From: Microcystis aeruginosa FD4
GTDB taxonomy: Bacteria; Cyanobacteriota; Cyanobacteriia; Cyanobacteriales; Microcystaceae
NCBI RefSeq assembly: GCF_009792235.1
Contig: NZ_CP046973.1
Span: 558,001 to 622,000 of the forward strand
Direction: 5' to 3'
DNA length: 64,000 bases
Position 1 is the stretch's first letter. Every line of letters starts with the position of its first letter. The notes under the pieces were generated by a model. It was not told the origin of the DNA, searched no databases, and saw only the letters and a list, made by a program, of their open reading frames with translations. The position numbers and the translations under genes were made by a program. Shown here piece after piece: positions 8,005 to 15,903 of the stretch.

Positions 8005-9747
8005 ATGGTGAAATTTTGGCGGAGATTAACGGTATTTTTGATTTCTTGTTTATTGCTGATTTCCCTAACTGCTTGTGGTAATCAAGTTAGACTAAATCAA
8101 GTGGTCATATCGGTATTAAGTGACCCAAAAACCTTTAATGCTGTTTTATCGGCCGAATCCCCGAATATTTTTGGTTTAACCTACGAAGGACTCTTAACAG
8201 AAAATCCCATTACTGGCAAAAAAGAACCGGTCTTGGCAGAGTCTTGGACAATTTCCGATGATAATTTGAGCATTATTTTTACTATGAGAGAGGGTTTAAA
8301 ATGGTCGGATGGTCAACCCTTAACCGTTGATGACGTGGTTTTTACCTATAAGGAATTATATCTAAATCCTGATATTCCCAACAACTACCGCGATAGTTTA
8401 AGAATAGGATTAAAAAAAGAATTCCCGGTGATCACTAAACTAGATAATCGCAGAATCGAATTTAAACTACCCGAACCTTTTGCCCCTTTTTTAGATGCTG
8501 TCAGTTCACCGATTTTACCTAAACACGCTTTAGATAAAACTATTCAGAAAAAAAGCCCCGATGGTAGGTTAGAATTTCTCTCCACTTGGGGGTTAGATAC
8601 TCCTCCCGATAAAATTGTTTTTAATGGTGCTTATAAACTAAAAGAATATATAACGGGACAAAGGATTATTTTTGAGAATAACCCTTACTATTGGAAAAAA
8701 GATGCCCAGGGACAACAATTACCCCATATAACTTCGGTAATTTGGGCAATTGTTGAATCTCAGGATACAACTTTACTGCAATTTCGATCGGGAAGTTTAG
8801 ATTCTATTGGGGTAACTCCTGAATTTTTCTCCCTCTTAAAAACCGAAGAAGAAAGAGGTAATTTCACTATTTTTAATGGGGGACCTGCCTACGGAACCCA
8901 ATTTATCAGTTTTAATCTCAACCAAGGAAAACGCGACGGAAAACCCCTAGTAGATGCGATTAAATCTAGGTGGTTTAATAACTTAAATTTCCGCCAAGCT
9001 ATTGCCTACGGAATTAATCGTCAAAGAATGATTGATGATATCTATCGAGGATTGGGACAAGAACAAAATTCTTTTATTTCTATCCAATCGCCTTTTTACG
9101 ATCAAACCCTGAAAGGTTACGATTACAATCCCGAAAAAGCCAAAGAATTATTATTAGAGGCAGGATTTAAGTATATTAGTGATAATCTGCTAGTCGATGC
9201 TGATAATAATCCCGTTCGATTTAACCTGATTACTAATGCAGGAAATAAAATCCGGGAAGCAATAGGGGCGCAAATTAAAAATGATTTAGCCGCCATAGGA
9301 ATGCAAGTGGATTTTCAAGCGATCGCTTTTAGCAATTTAGTTGATAAACTGAGTAATAGTCTCGATTGGGAAGCACATATTTTAGGTTTTACTGGTGATA
9401 ATGAACCCCACGCCCCTAATATTTGGTATGTAGATGGAAATCTCCACGCTTTTAACCAACAACCTCAACCCGGCAGCCCAGCAATTCAAGGCTGGCAAGC
9501 GGCGGATTGGGAGAAAAAAATCGCCGATTTATACGTCAAAGGTTCCCAAGAATTAGACTTTGAGAAGCGCAAAGTTATCTATAATGAAATTCAACAACTT
9601 CAACAGGAATACGTCCCGTTTATTTATCTAGTTAATCCCCTCGCTTTGGGGGCTGTGCGTAACTGCTTTGAAGGAATACAATTCTCCGCCTTGGGTGGTG
9701 CATTCTGGAATCTAGAAGAATTAAAGAAAACCTGTGGAGGTGTTTAA
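8005..9747 (+). CDS. ABC transporter solute-binding lipoprotein, family 5
   Basis: 580 residues. A lipoprotein signal runs from 1 to 23 with lipobox LTAC and the modified Cys at 24, so it is anchored to the outer face of the cytoplasmic membrane. The body fits the SBP_bac_5 (OppA/DppA) fold: the motif LAESWTISDDNLSIIFTMRE near 75-95, KWSDGQPLTVDDVVFTYKEL near 98-118, and the hinge-region pattern NFRQAIAYGINRQRMID near 330. It would bind oligopeptides or similar solutes for an ABC importer. No permease or ATPase gene follows; instead its stop codon overlaps the start of a glycosyltransferase gene by one base, so the two are translationally coupled. Confidence 0.9.
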   Translation: MVKFWRRLTVFLISCLLLISLTACGNQVRLNQVVISVLSDPKTFNAVLSAESPNIFGLTYEGLLTENPITGKKEPVLAESWTISDDNLSIIFTMREGLKWSDGQPLTVDDVVFTYKELYLNPDIPNNYRDSLRIGLKKEFPVITKLDNRRIEFKLPEPFAPFLDAVSSPILPKHALDKTIQKKSPDGRLEFLSTWGLDTPPDKIVFNGAYKLKEYITGQRIIFENNPYYWKKDAQGQQLPHITSVIWAIVESQDTTLLQFRSGSLDSIGVTPEFFSLLKTEEERGNFTIFNGGPAYGTQFISFNLNQGKRDGKPLVDAIKSRWFNNLNFRQAIAYGINRQRMIDDIYRGLGQEQNSFISIQSPFYDQTLKGYDYNPEKAKELLLEAGFKYISDNLLVDADNNPVRFNLITNAGNKIREAIGAQIKNDLAAIGMQVDFQAIAFSNLVDKLSNSLDWEAHILGFTGDNEPHAPNIWYVDGNLHAFNQQPQPGSPAIQGWQAADWEKKIADLYVKGSQELDFEKRKVIYNEIQQLQQEYVPFIYLVNPLALGAVRNCFEGIQFSALGGAFWNLEELKKTCGGV

Positions 9748-11015
9748 TGACTCATTTTGGTTTACTCTGTCCTACAACCTCTGGACATATTTATTCTCTT
9801 CTACCTTTAGGAAAAGAGTTACAAAAACGCGGTCATCAAGTTACCTGTTTTTTAACTCTTGATGGTGAAGAAATGGTGCAAGCAGCCGGCTTAGATTTTC
9901 AGGCAATTGCACCCAACAAATATCCGAAAGGCACATCAGCCAAAAGTTTAGCCGAAATTGGTCAATTACGGGGAACAGCCGCCGTCCGACGCACGGTAGA
10001 ATTAGTAACTGATTCTACAGCGACCCTCTTTGAAACTATCCCGCAAGAGATGCGTCGCTTGGGAATTGATGCCCTAATTGTCGATCAAGTCTCCGCCTCA
10101 GGGGGTACAATCGCAGAAAAATTAGCTATTCCCTTTATCAGTTTTTGTTCGGCATTGGTTTTAAATCGTGATCCGCTTATTCCGCCCTTTATGACCACTT
10201 GGGACTATAATCCCTCATTTATCGGGGTTATTCGCAATAAACTTGGCTATAAACTCCTTGACTCTCTGACTCGTCCCCTGAATGAGTTAATCAACCAGCA
10301 GCGTCAAGAATGGGGGTTAATTCCCTATCAAAACATCAATCAACGCTATTCTCCCCTTGCCCAAATTAGCCAACAACCTGCCGAATTCGAGTTTCCTCGG
10401 TCAAATTTACCCGCTCACTTTCACTTTACCGGTCCCTTTCACGATTCCTCCACTAGAAAAACGATTCCTTTTCCCTACGAAAAATTAACCGGACAACCCT
10501 TGATTTATGCTTCCCTCGGTACAATTCAAAATCGCCTACAATCGGCCTTTAATGCGATCGCCGAAGCCTGTGCCGATTTACCGGTACAATTAGTTTTATC
10601 CTTGGGCAATAGCGACTCTAACATTCAAATAACGACCAAAAACGCCCTAGTTGTTCCCTACGCTCCCCAATTAGAGCTTTTAACCAGAGCTTCTCTTACT
10701 ATCACCCACGCAGGCTTAAATACTACCCTAGAATCCCTTGCCCAAGCTGTACCGATGGTGGCCATTCCCATCGCTAACGACCAACCGGGGGTATCTGCTC
10801 GGATAAAATGGTCGGGGACAGGGGAAGTGATTCCGATTTCCCGTCTAGAAGTTCCCCGTTTACGAAAGGCGATTGAAAAGGTGTTATCCTTCCCCAGTTA
10901 CCGAGAAAATGCCCTCAGACTGCAAAAAGCGCTGCAGAAGACTGGAGGAGTCAAAATGGCCGCCGATATCGTCGAAAAAGCCATTGCTACCGGCCAACCC
11001 GTCCTATTAGATTGA
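9747..11015 (+). CDS. UGT/MGT-type (GT1) glycosyltransferase
   Basis: 422 residues with the GT-B layout of family GT1. The N-terminal acceptor domain opens THFGLLCPTTSGHIYSLLPL, with the family GHxxxxLPLGKELQKRGH pattern. The C-terminal donor-binding signature is around 310-350: VVPYAPQLELL, then THAGLNTTLESLAQAVPMVA and NDQPGVSARI. Such enzymes transfer sugar from a UDP-sugar to a small hydrophobic acceptor such as a carotenoid, sterol or macrolide; the acceptor cannot be read from sequence. The ATG overlaps the stop of the solute-binding protein gene by one base. Downstream lies the duplicated accessory island. Confidence 0.85.
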   Translation: MTHFGLLCPTTSGHIYSLLPLGKELQKRGHQVTCFLTLDGEEMVQAAGLDFQAIAPNKYPKGTSAKSLAEIGQLRGTAAVRRTVELVTDSTATLFETIPQEMRRLGIDALIVDQVSASGGTIAEKLAIPFISFCSALVLNRDPLIPPFMTTWDYNPSFIGVIRNKLGYKLLDSLTRPLNELINQQRQEWGLIPYQNINQRYSPLAQISQQPAEFEFPRSNLPAHFHFTGPFHDSSTRKTIPFPYEKLTGQPLIYASLGTIQNRLQSAFNAIAEACADLPVQLVLSLGNSDSNIQITTKNALVVPYAPQLELLTRASLTITHAGLNTTLESLAQAVPMVAIPIANDQPGVSARIKWSGTGEVIPISRLEVPRLRKAIEKVLSFPSYRENALRLQKALQKTGGVKMAADIVEKAIATGQPVLLD

Positions 11016-11137
11016 ACATTTCTGTGCTTTCTATCTAACGGCAAAGTTAGCCTGCTTTTGGGGCAGGGATTAGCGCAAAGGTGGTGTTATACTCAGACAA
11101 AGTACAGAAAGTCAAAATCCGTAACTTTCTTGAATCC

Positions 11138-11612
11138 ATGCTGACAACTACTCAATTCGCGCCCCTGCTACAGCAATTGTCTTACTCCGATAAGGGACTT
11201 GCGCTTTGATAATGTACCTTTTGGGCGAACGCAGTTCGCCCCTACATTGTGGACAAAATCCGTTACTGTAGGGGCGCAATGCTTGCGCCCTCCACGCTGC
11301 GGGGGTTTGCTGATCACCCTAAGTAGGGGGAGAGCCTTCGAGATGTTAGGGACTTGCGCTTTGATAATCTGCCATCTGGCTGGTCTGGTTCTTCTACAGA
11401 GCGATTTTCAAAGCTGGGATATTATTCCTACGCAAGTCCCTAAGCTCTTATTACTTAACTTTCTTGTAGCCGAGTTGCTCAAGGATTCTGGTATTGTCCC
11501 GATGTCTATTCAAGATGATCTCCCCAGACAAGGTTTACATGACTCTTTTGAGGCTGCCGCCATTCTTGCTCAATCATTAAAAGAGAAACAAGAATTGACT
11601 CATGGCCAATAA
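11138..11612 (+). pseudogene. small partner gene, disrupted by a miniature element
   Basis: This is the damaged copy of the 73-residue gene at 15143-15364. The ATG (MLTTTQFAPLL) and the first ~18 codons are intact, then the element at 11194-11440 interrupts the coding sequence after the codons for SYSD. Beyond it the frame resumes with LLLLNFLVAELLKDSG and runs to a stop at 11610-11612, one codon later than in the intact copy because TAA became CAA. Any translation product would be truncated or run through the element. It overlapped the retropepsin gene downstream. Confidence 0.85.
11194..11440. mobile_element. 247-bp miniature element with TAA target duplication
   Basis: Perfect 10-bp terminal inverted repeats (GGGACTTGCG and CGCAAGTCCC) are flanked by TAA on both sides (11191-11193 and 11441-11443). 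The uninterrupted sister site at 15196-15198 has a single TAA, which proves the insertion and its boundaries. A second internal copy of the left end, preceded by TTA, begins at about 11347, suggesting a nested or partly duplicated element. The outer ends resemble the left end of the ISAzo13-type relic at 38244 (TAA then GGGACTTGCGTA..AATAA.AT.CCAGCT), so that family may have mobilised it. It codes for no transposase. Confidence 0.9.
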
Positions 11613-12015
11613 AGTATGATTTGCTTTCACTGAGGTAGATCCTAGTCTTGGGGTATTAAGTACGCTTCCTTATTTACCATTGACATTAACTTATCAAAGT
11701 CAATCCTTGAATGTTTCGGGTCTCTTGGATACTGGCTCTAGTGTTAATGTGTTGCCCTATGAAATGGGTTTAGCTTTAGGTGCAGTCTGGGAAAACCAAA
11801 GGCTATCTCTGCCATTAGGAGGTAATCTAGCTAGATTTGAAGCTCGTGCATTGGTTGTTAAAGCCACTGTTGAGCAATTCCCCACCGTAGATTTAGCCTT
11901 TGCTTGGACACAAGATAAATATGCGCCGCTAATACTAGGACAGATGAACTTCTTTCTTGCCTTTGATGTCTGTTTTTACAGATACGACTTAGCATTCGAG
12001 ATTAGTCAAAAATAG
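11602..12015 (+). pseudogene. retropepsin-like aspartic protease, nonsense copy
   Basis: This is the damaged copy of the gene at 15357-15770, the same 414-bp length. The sixth codon is TGA where the intact copy has AGA, so the frame stops after MANKV. The rest is open and nearly identical, including LLDTGSSVNVLPYEMG with the catalytic Asp. A TTG at 11680 could restart translation (MTLTYQSQ...), giving 111 residues that keep the DTGSS loop, so residual activity is conceivable but unproven. Confidence 0.85.
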
Positions 12016-12040
12016 TTTGACTAGAGAAAAAAGAGGTGCG

Positions 12041-12577
12041 TTACATTTCATTAACACACCCTACCAGATCTATAAATGAGGTTAGCATCCACCCAAGCTC
12101 TTCAAGATGAGCTAATAATCGAGGGTTTTGTTCATCTAAAAGACTGATTAACTTGTAATAGTCTTCTATAGAGCTAGTATCGAGTGGCGCTAAATATTCA
12201 TGAATCAACTTGTTTCGTTCCAGCACAATGTCTGAGAGAGCCTGTTTCTGAGCATTTAAGAAATCTGAGTCACTATAAGTAACCTTAAATGACAAAGACA
12301 TACCTAACTCAGAAGAGTCTAGTTGAGGTTTAGACTGACTATCATCAACTAGCACAGTGTCATGTAATTTCCGAACTAGCACACCTAATGTGTGCTTACG
12401 AAATCTCTCATAATTGTCAACGAACCGGTGACGAGTTGATGTTGATAATCCGTCGATCTGACTAACTGAAAGTAGATACTTTAAAGTACCTTCAATCTTT
12501 GAAAAATTAACTATATTTCTACCCAGCTTTCTTAGTGCTTCAGTTCTAACTACTTCAATATCTATCGGTTCATCCAT
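12041..12577 (-). CDS. HEPN-like protein of unknown function
   Basis: 178 residues, mostly helical. The motif R121-N-K-L-I-H126 (in VLERNKLIHEYL) matches the Rx4-6H signature of HEPN domains, which are often RNases in toxin-antitoxin, CRISPR and abortive-infection systems. No nucleotidyltransferase (MNT) partner lies beside it, so its role is open; it could also be a non-catalytic HEPN. Its last ~8 codons (CVNEM region) and stop lie inside the hairpin repeat that ends the duplicated block (12034-12066), so its original 3' end was probably replaced when that block arrived. Confidence 0.55.
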   Translation of the reverse strand: MDEPIDIEVVRTEALRKLGRNIVNFSKIEGTLKYLLSVSQIDGLSTSTRHRFVDNYERFRKHTLGVLVRKLHDTVLVDDSQSKPQLDSSELGMSLSFKVTYSDSDFLNAQKQALSDIVLERNKLIHEYLAPLDTSSIEDYYKLISLLDEQNPRLLAHLEELGWMLTSFIDLVGCVNEM

Positions 12578-12608
12578 GATTAATGGTAAGGCGTTGACTA
12601 TCTAAATT

Positions 12609-12708
12609 ATACTAAATCTGGTTATTAAAGACTGATTATCTATTGCCCCTTTTGCCTGTTGCCTGTTGCCTGTTCTCATCAATAGCCTATACTCAACGGA
12701 TTTAGTAT
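12609..12708. mobile_element. miniature element, ATACTAAATC family
   Basis: 100 bp with imperfect terminal inverted repeats (ATACTAAATC and GATTTAGTAT). It matches, in inverted orientation, the 118-bp element at 33895-34012: both contain a GGTTATTAAA.ACTGATTAT block at one end and ACTCAACGGATTTAGTAT at the other. The middle differs (GCCTGTT repeats here, a strong hairpin there). It lies in the 370-bp gap 12578-12947, where I see no gene; the sequence around 12720-12790 is unexplained. Confidence 0.75.
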
Positions 12709-12947
12709 TACTCGTTAAGACTGCAAGGGAGCACCGGAGCGCCGGAGATGGGTCGAGGTAGTTTGAGCATTTGTCCTCAAATTTCCCATACCCAGTTTAA
12801 ATTCAGTACAGCTTACTAAGTGGAATAGGTGGGATTATAACATCATTTTCAGAAATGTTGAATCCGTACATAAAACTTTACATACAAGCTGACCAGAACA
12901 GGCGGTCGCAGTGCGATCGCCTTAACCCTTAAGCGTAAACGACAATA

Positions 12948-13343
12948 TCATGGAATGAAGATTCGCCTCGCACCTCGATAGGTATCAATATCAAGCACAA
13001 TTTCCACAAGACTTTCAGCACACCGACCTCGATATTCGGAATCATTCAAAAGCCGATCAGCATTGCTAATGGTGATCACAGGCAATGATTCTGAGGTATT
13101 TTCCTCACGCAGGACCTGTTCTAGGGAATCTTTCCCCTTCATACTGCGATTAGCGGTAAGCAAAATCATCTGATTCTTTTGAGCAAGTCTCCAAACCGTC
13201 CTGTCATCACTATCGATTGATAAATCCATTTCTGCAAACGTGACGAACTGAATCGGGACGATATCAAGCCAGCCCTGAGTTGCGATCGCACCAACCCAAA
13301 CCAAGGCATGACCTTTGAGATTGTGATCGATCAAAAAAATCAT
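12948..13343 (-). CDS. PIN-like predicted toxin (DUF5615-type)
   Basis: 131 residues opening MIFLIDHNLKG, with an early acidic residue (D6) and a second acidic cluster (SDDRTVWRLAQKNQMILLTANR), the pattern of Mut7-C/DUF5615 PIN-like nucleases. These are predicted RNase toxins encoded after a DUF433 antitoxin. Its ATG overlaps the stop of the upstream DUF433 gene (ATGA), the usual arrangement. It differs strongly from the other two toxins in this island, so it is not a recent copy of them. Activity is inferred. Confidence 0.7.
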   Translation of the reverse strand: MIFLIDHNLKGHALVWVGAIATQGWLDIVPIQFVTFAEMDLSIDSDDRTVWRLAQKNQMILLTANRSMKGKDSLEQVLREENTSESLPVITISNADRLLNDSEYRGRCAESLVEIVLDIDTYRGARRIFIP

Positions 13344-14035
13344 ACTTTGGACTCACGCTTTGCCTTAGCCACTCGAAGCTTTTCCCAAGCAGCCTCGGAG
13401 CCTGGCTTAGGTGGTTGCGTAGCACTTCGAGCAACTCGCTCACGATTTTGCTCTTCATAGTATTGTCGGAGTTCTTCAGCCTCTTTGAGAACTTGCTGGT
13501 ATTCAGCTTCTACCTCTGCACGATGAGCCTCAATATAAGCCAAGGCGGTATTAATTTGCTCTTCCGTCAGATCAAATAATCCCTGAATGAACTTAGGTGG
13601 ATATTGAGCAGTCACATAATCCATCACATCATAGAGGGTGATGCGGGTTCCTGCGATTGTCAGTCCTCGCTCTGTACGGATTATAGCGGTTTGTTCATTT
13701 GATGCAGAAGTTACTTGGAATTTGGCCGGGGTGTTGCGAAGGACTTCATCGGTATCTCTGGAGGTTTCGGTTATTATCTCTTGTACTGCCCCACCCACAG
13801 GCCGACGGTTGCGAAGGACTTCATCGAGATCTCTGACGTTGTTGGTTGCCATATCCTCTTCTGCCTGAGCGATGAGGCGATCTAATTTTCCCGATGCTAG
13901 GTCTGCTTCAATTTGTCTATCCCACATCTCATCAAGATAGTCTTGAAGCCAGTTTGCCAGAGCGCGGACTTCACTCTCTGGCAGTTGCTTAATAGCCGAC
14001 TCAACTTCTGAGCGATTAGTCATATAACAGGTCAA
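13340..14035 (-). CDS. antitoxin-like protein: conserved head plus DUF433
   Basis: 231 residues. The head (1-73) is nearly identical to that of the gene at 17129-17716 and contains EVRALANWLQDYLDEMWDRQ. A linker follows in which DEVLRN occurs twice, because a 19-bp DNA direct repeat (gttgcgaaggacttcatcg) brackets an extra ~78 bp absent from the sister gene. A DUF433-like winged-helix region (about 118-175: LTIAGTRITLYDVMDYV, EEQINTALAYIEAH) and a charged tail complete it. DUF433 proteins are predicted antitoxins for PIN-like toxins, and the toxin gene overlaps its stop. A DNA-binding autorepressor role is likely by analogy. Confidence 0.75.
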   Translation of the reverse strand: MTCYMTNRSEVESAIKQLPESEVRALANWLQDYLDEMWDRQIEADLASGKLDRLIAQAEEDMATNNVRDLDEVLRNRRPVGGAVQEIITETSRDTDEVLRNTPAKFQVTSASNEQTAIIRTERGLTIAGTRITLYDVMDYVTAQYPPKFIQGLFDLTEEQINTALAYIEAHRAEVEAEYQQVLKEAEELRQYYEEQNRERVARSATQPPKPGSEAAWEKLRVAKAKRESKV

Positions 14036-14067
14036 ATTTGAAGATTACAGCCATTTTATCGTTAATT

Positions 14068-14167
14068 AGGGCTTGCTGGATAAATCTAAAAACCTTTTCT
14101 GCCAACCTTAGGACAGATGAACTTCTTTCTTGCCTTTGATGTCTGTTTTTACAGATACAACTTAGCC
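14068..14167. repeat. element terminus joined to a retropepsin 3' fragment
   Basis: AGGGCTTGCTGGATAAATC with TAAAAACCTTTTCTG (14068-14101) matches the terminus of the miniature-element family at 62746-62961. Directly after it, about 14108-14167 matches the 3' part of the retropepsin gene (codons for GQMNFFLAFDVCFYRY). The same junction recurs at 17748-17880, next to the sister antitoxin gene, so head, element end and protease fragment were duplicated as one block. Confidence 0.8.
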
Positions 14168-14190
14168 TGCGTTTGCGCTAATGCTGAGAA

Positions 14191-14556
14191 CTACAATTCG
14201 TCAATTGTTACCAACCCACCTTCCGTAAATTGGATCACAAGCTCATGACTATCTAACAAAGCAGTTCCAACCAAAGGTCGCCGCCCCGTTGCAAATACAC
14301 GAGTTTCTCGCTCCTCACCATTCCAGATAATAATTGCTTTGTGAAGAGGCAGCATTACTTGGCTGTTGTCTGCTAAATTCGCACGCATATCGTACCTGAA
14401 AGGAAGATTCAGTAATGCTACTGCTTCGGGTGGTAAACAAAGCTCATCTGTAAATCCTGTATCTACTACAAACTCAATCGGAAAGTCAGCGCGATTTGGA
14501 ATCCGAAATGGGATAGTGATGATCGGGTGTCCATTAGCCACAATACCTGAAATCAC
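14191..14556 (-). CDS. clan AA (retropepsin-like) aspartic protease
   Basis: 121 residues with a single retropepsin-type active-site loop: FVVDTGFTDELCLP, catalytic Asp at about residue 32, then the flap-like middle and a C-terminal GTALLDSHELVIQF block typical of the small cyanobacterial and archaeal clan AA proteases. Such enzymes act as homodimers, each chain giving one Asp. The start codon overlaps the stop of the 91-residue gene upstream (ATGA at 14553-14556), a toxin-antitoxin-like coupling. The substrate is unknown. This module is unrelated in sequence to the protease module at 15143-15770 except for the fold. Confidence 0.8.
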   Translation of the reverse strand: MISGIVANGHPIITIPFRIPNRADFPIEFVVDTGFTDELCLPPEAVALLNLPFRYDMRANLADNSQVMLPLHKAIIIWNGEERETRVFATGRRPLVGTALLDSHELVIQFTEGGLVTIDEL

Positions 14557-14828
14557 TTAACTACACGCTCCATAATACCGCCACCAAAAGCGGCAGCAAC
14601 GTTGTAGCCAATTTTGATCCCAAAGAGTCGAGCATGGGGGTGTTTCTCGCTCAATAAGTCAGCAGCGTGTAAGCCATTTTTATCAACTTTGTAGTCACCT
14701 GTTTCAATGTCAATGATGACCATCTTGCCAATGTTTTCTTCAACTTCCACCTCTTGGCGGATGCTGCTTTCGTACAGTTTCTCTGCACGTTGAGCAACTT
14801 CTTCACGGCTTAAAAGGATTGCTTGCAT
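14553..14828 (-). CDS. small partner of the clan AA protease
   Basis: 91 residues. N-terminal helix (REEVAQRAEKLYESSIRQEV), then a short beta hairpin (GKMVIIDIETGDYKVD) and a C-terminal ARLFGIKIGYNVAAAFGGG. The same family appears, frameshifted and without a protease, at 59776-60052 (REEF..RGQEIYQSQVRHQV, GKIVAIDIKTGAFE, QIWFVRIGHRAVDRV). I do not know a named family. Its position directly before and overlapping a protease gene, and its recurrence among toxin-antitoxin genes, suggest an antitoxin-like or targeting partner. That is inference only. Confidence 0.65.
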   Translation of the reverse strand: MQAILLSREEVAQRAEKLYESSIRQEVEVEENIGKMVIIDIETGDYKVDKNGLHAADLLSEKHPHARLFGIKIGYNVAAAFGGGIMERVVK

Positions 14829-14880
14829 ATACTAACTCCCGATGGCGATTTGACTTCTGGAGACCTCTCTATAATATCTC

Positions 14881-15014
14881 ATACTAAATCCGTTGAGTAA
14901 GGCACAGAAAACGGGTTTCTCCGAGAAACCCGTTTTCTGCTCAGTTAAATGTGCATGGTGCGTTCCCCAAAAATCTATTAGTGGAGCAGTAGGAGCCACA
15001 TTAGGGAACGCACC
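14881..15014. repeat. partial miniature element and inverted repeats
   Basis: 14881-14942 matches the first ~65 bp of the element at 33895, including a 16-bp perfect stem with a 3-base loop (14905-14939; cagaaaacgggtttct). It is cut off there. An unrelated inverted repeat follows: GGTGCGTTCCC (about 14958) and GGGAACGCACC (about 15003), resembling other Microcystis extragenic repeats. No gene is present between 14829 and 15142. Confidence 0.7.
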
Positions 15015-15142
15015 CTACAGCGATCGCTGTAATTTCTGTCCAAGGGCAAAGTTAGCCTGCTTTTGGGGCAGGGATTAGCGCAAAGGTGGTGTTATACTCA
15101 GACAAAGTGCAGAAAGTCAAAATCCGTAACTTTCTTGAATCC

Positions 15143-15364
15143 ATGCTGACAACTACTCAATTTGCGCCCCTACTAAAGCAATTGTCTTACTCCGATAAGC
15201 TCTTATTACTTAACTTTCTTGTAGCCGAGTTGCTCAAGGATTCTGGTATTGTCCCGATGTCTATTCAAGATGATCTCCCTAGACAAGGTTTACATGACTC
15301 TTTTGAGGCTGCCGCCATTCTTGCTCAAGCATTAAAAGAGAAACAAGAATTGACTCATGGCTAA
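15143..15364 (+). CDS. small partner of the retropepsin-like protein
   Basis: 73 residues from the ATG at 15143 (MLTTTQFAPLLKQLSYSD); a GTG at 15086 would add 19 residues but reads through sequence that looks non-coding. The helix LLLLNFLVAELLKDSG and the tail DDLPRQGLHDSFEAAAILAQ are the most distinctive parts. No known domain is recognised. The stop overlaps the ATG of the retropepsin gene by 8 bases, which implies coupled translation. The layout (short helical protein first, enzyme second) is that of a toxin-antitoxin pair. The gene also exists as a broken copy at 11138-11612. Confidence 0.65.
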   Translation: MLTTTQFAPLLKQLSYSDKLLLLNFLVAELLKDSGIVPMSIQDDLPRQGLHDSFEAAAILAQALKEKQELTHG

Positions 15365-15770
15365 TAAGGTAAGATTTGCTTTCACTGAGGTAGATCCTAG
15401 TCTTGGTGCATTAAGTGCGCTTCCTTATTTACCATTGACATTAACTTATCAAAGTCAATCCTTGAATGTTTCGGGTCTCTTGGATACTGGCTCTAGTGTT
15501 AATGTGTTGCCCTATGAAATGGGTTTAGCTTTAGGTGCAGTCTGGGAAAATCAAAGGCTATCTCTGCCATTAGGAAGTAATTTAGCTAGATTTGAAGCTC
15601 GTGCATTGGTTGTTAAAGCCACTGTTGAGCAATTCCCCACCGTAGATTTAGCCTTTGCTTGGACACAAGATAAATATGCGCCGCTAATACTAGGACAGAT
15701 GAACTTTTTTCTTGCCTTTGATGTTTGTTTTTACAGATACGACTTAGCATTCGAGATTAGTCAAAAATAG
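15357..15770 (+). CDS. retropepsin-like aspartic protease
   Basis: 137 residues. The active-site loop LLDTGSSVNVLPYEMG is at about 41-56, with catalytic Asp at 43, preceded by hydrophobic strands (LPLTLTYQSQSLNV). A C-terminal strand-helix block reads APLILGQMNFFLAFDVCFYR, where ILGQ is the usual ILG turn of the family. This is a single-domain retropepsin expected to dimerise. Start chosen at the ATG inside the end of the partner gene. Its 3' end has been copied at least twice more, without the rest, at 14108-14167 and about 17790-17870. Function unknown; see the finding on protease modules. Confidence 0.75.
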   Translation: MANKVRFAFTEVDPSLGALSALPYLPLTLTYQSQSLNVSGLLDTGSSVNVLPYEMGLALGAVWENQRLSLPLGSNLARFEARALVVKATVEQFPTVDLAFAWTQDKYAPLILGQMNFFLAFDVCFYRYDLAFEISQK

Positions 15771-15788
15771 TTTGACTAGAGAAAAAGA

Positions 15789-15814
15789 GGTGTGTTAGAT
15801 TTCATTAACACACC
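15789..15814. terminator. hairpin after the retropepsin gene
   Basis: A 9-bp perfect stem (GGTGTGTTA/TAACACACC) with an 8-base loop lies 19 bp after the retropepsin stop. It is repeated, with slight changes, at about 12034-12060 and 17888-17913 because it belongs to the duplicated block. There is no strong T run, so it may be a processing or stabilising hairpin and not a classical terminator. Confidence 0.5.
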
Positions 15815-15903
15815 CTACCAGAGCGGCGATGGATGAACTAGAACATTGCCGCTTCATCAACTTGTTAGCTGGCTTGTGCTTAGAGTGTAAGTTTGCGGAG
15901 AAA

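Larger units (their letters stand above)
11040..12068. repeat. segmental duplication, damaged copy
   Basis: From GGCAAAGTTAGCCTGC to ACACCCTACCAGA this region matches 15045-15822 at very high identity, except for a 247-bp miniature element plus 3-bp target duplication at 11194-11443. It carries both genes of the small-protein/retropepsin module, each now broken. The other copy (15045-15822) is intact and lacks the element, so it shows the ancestral state. Confidence 0.9.
15045..15822. repeat. segmental duplication, intact copy
   Basis: 778 bp matching 11040-12068 without the inserted element. It spans the upstream region, both genes of the small-protein/retropepsin module and the terminal hairpin. 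The single TAA at 15196-15198 marks the empty insertion site. The two copies differ by scattered substitutions only. Confidence 0.9.
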
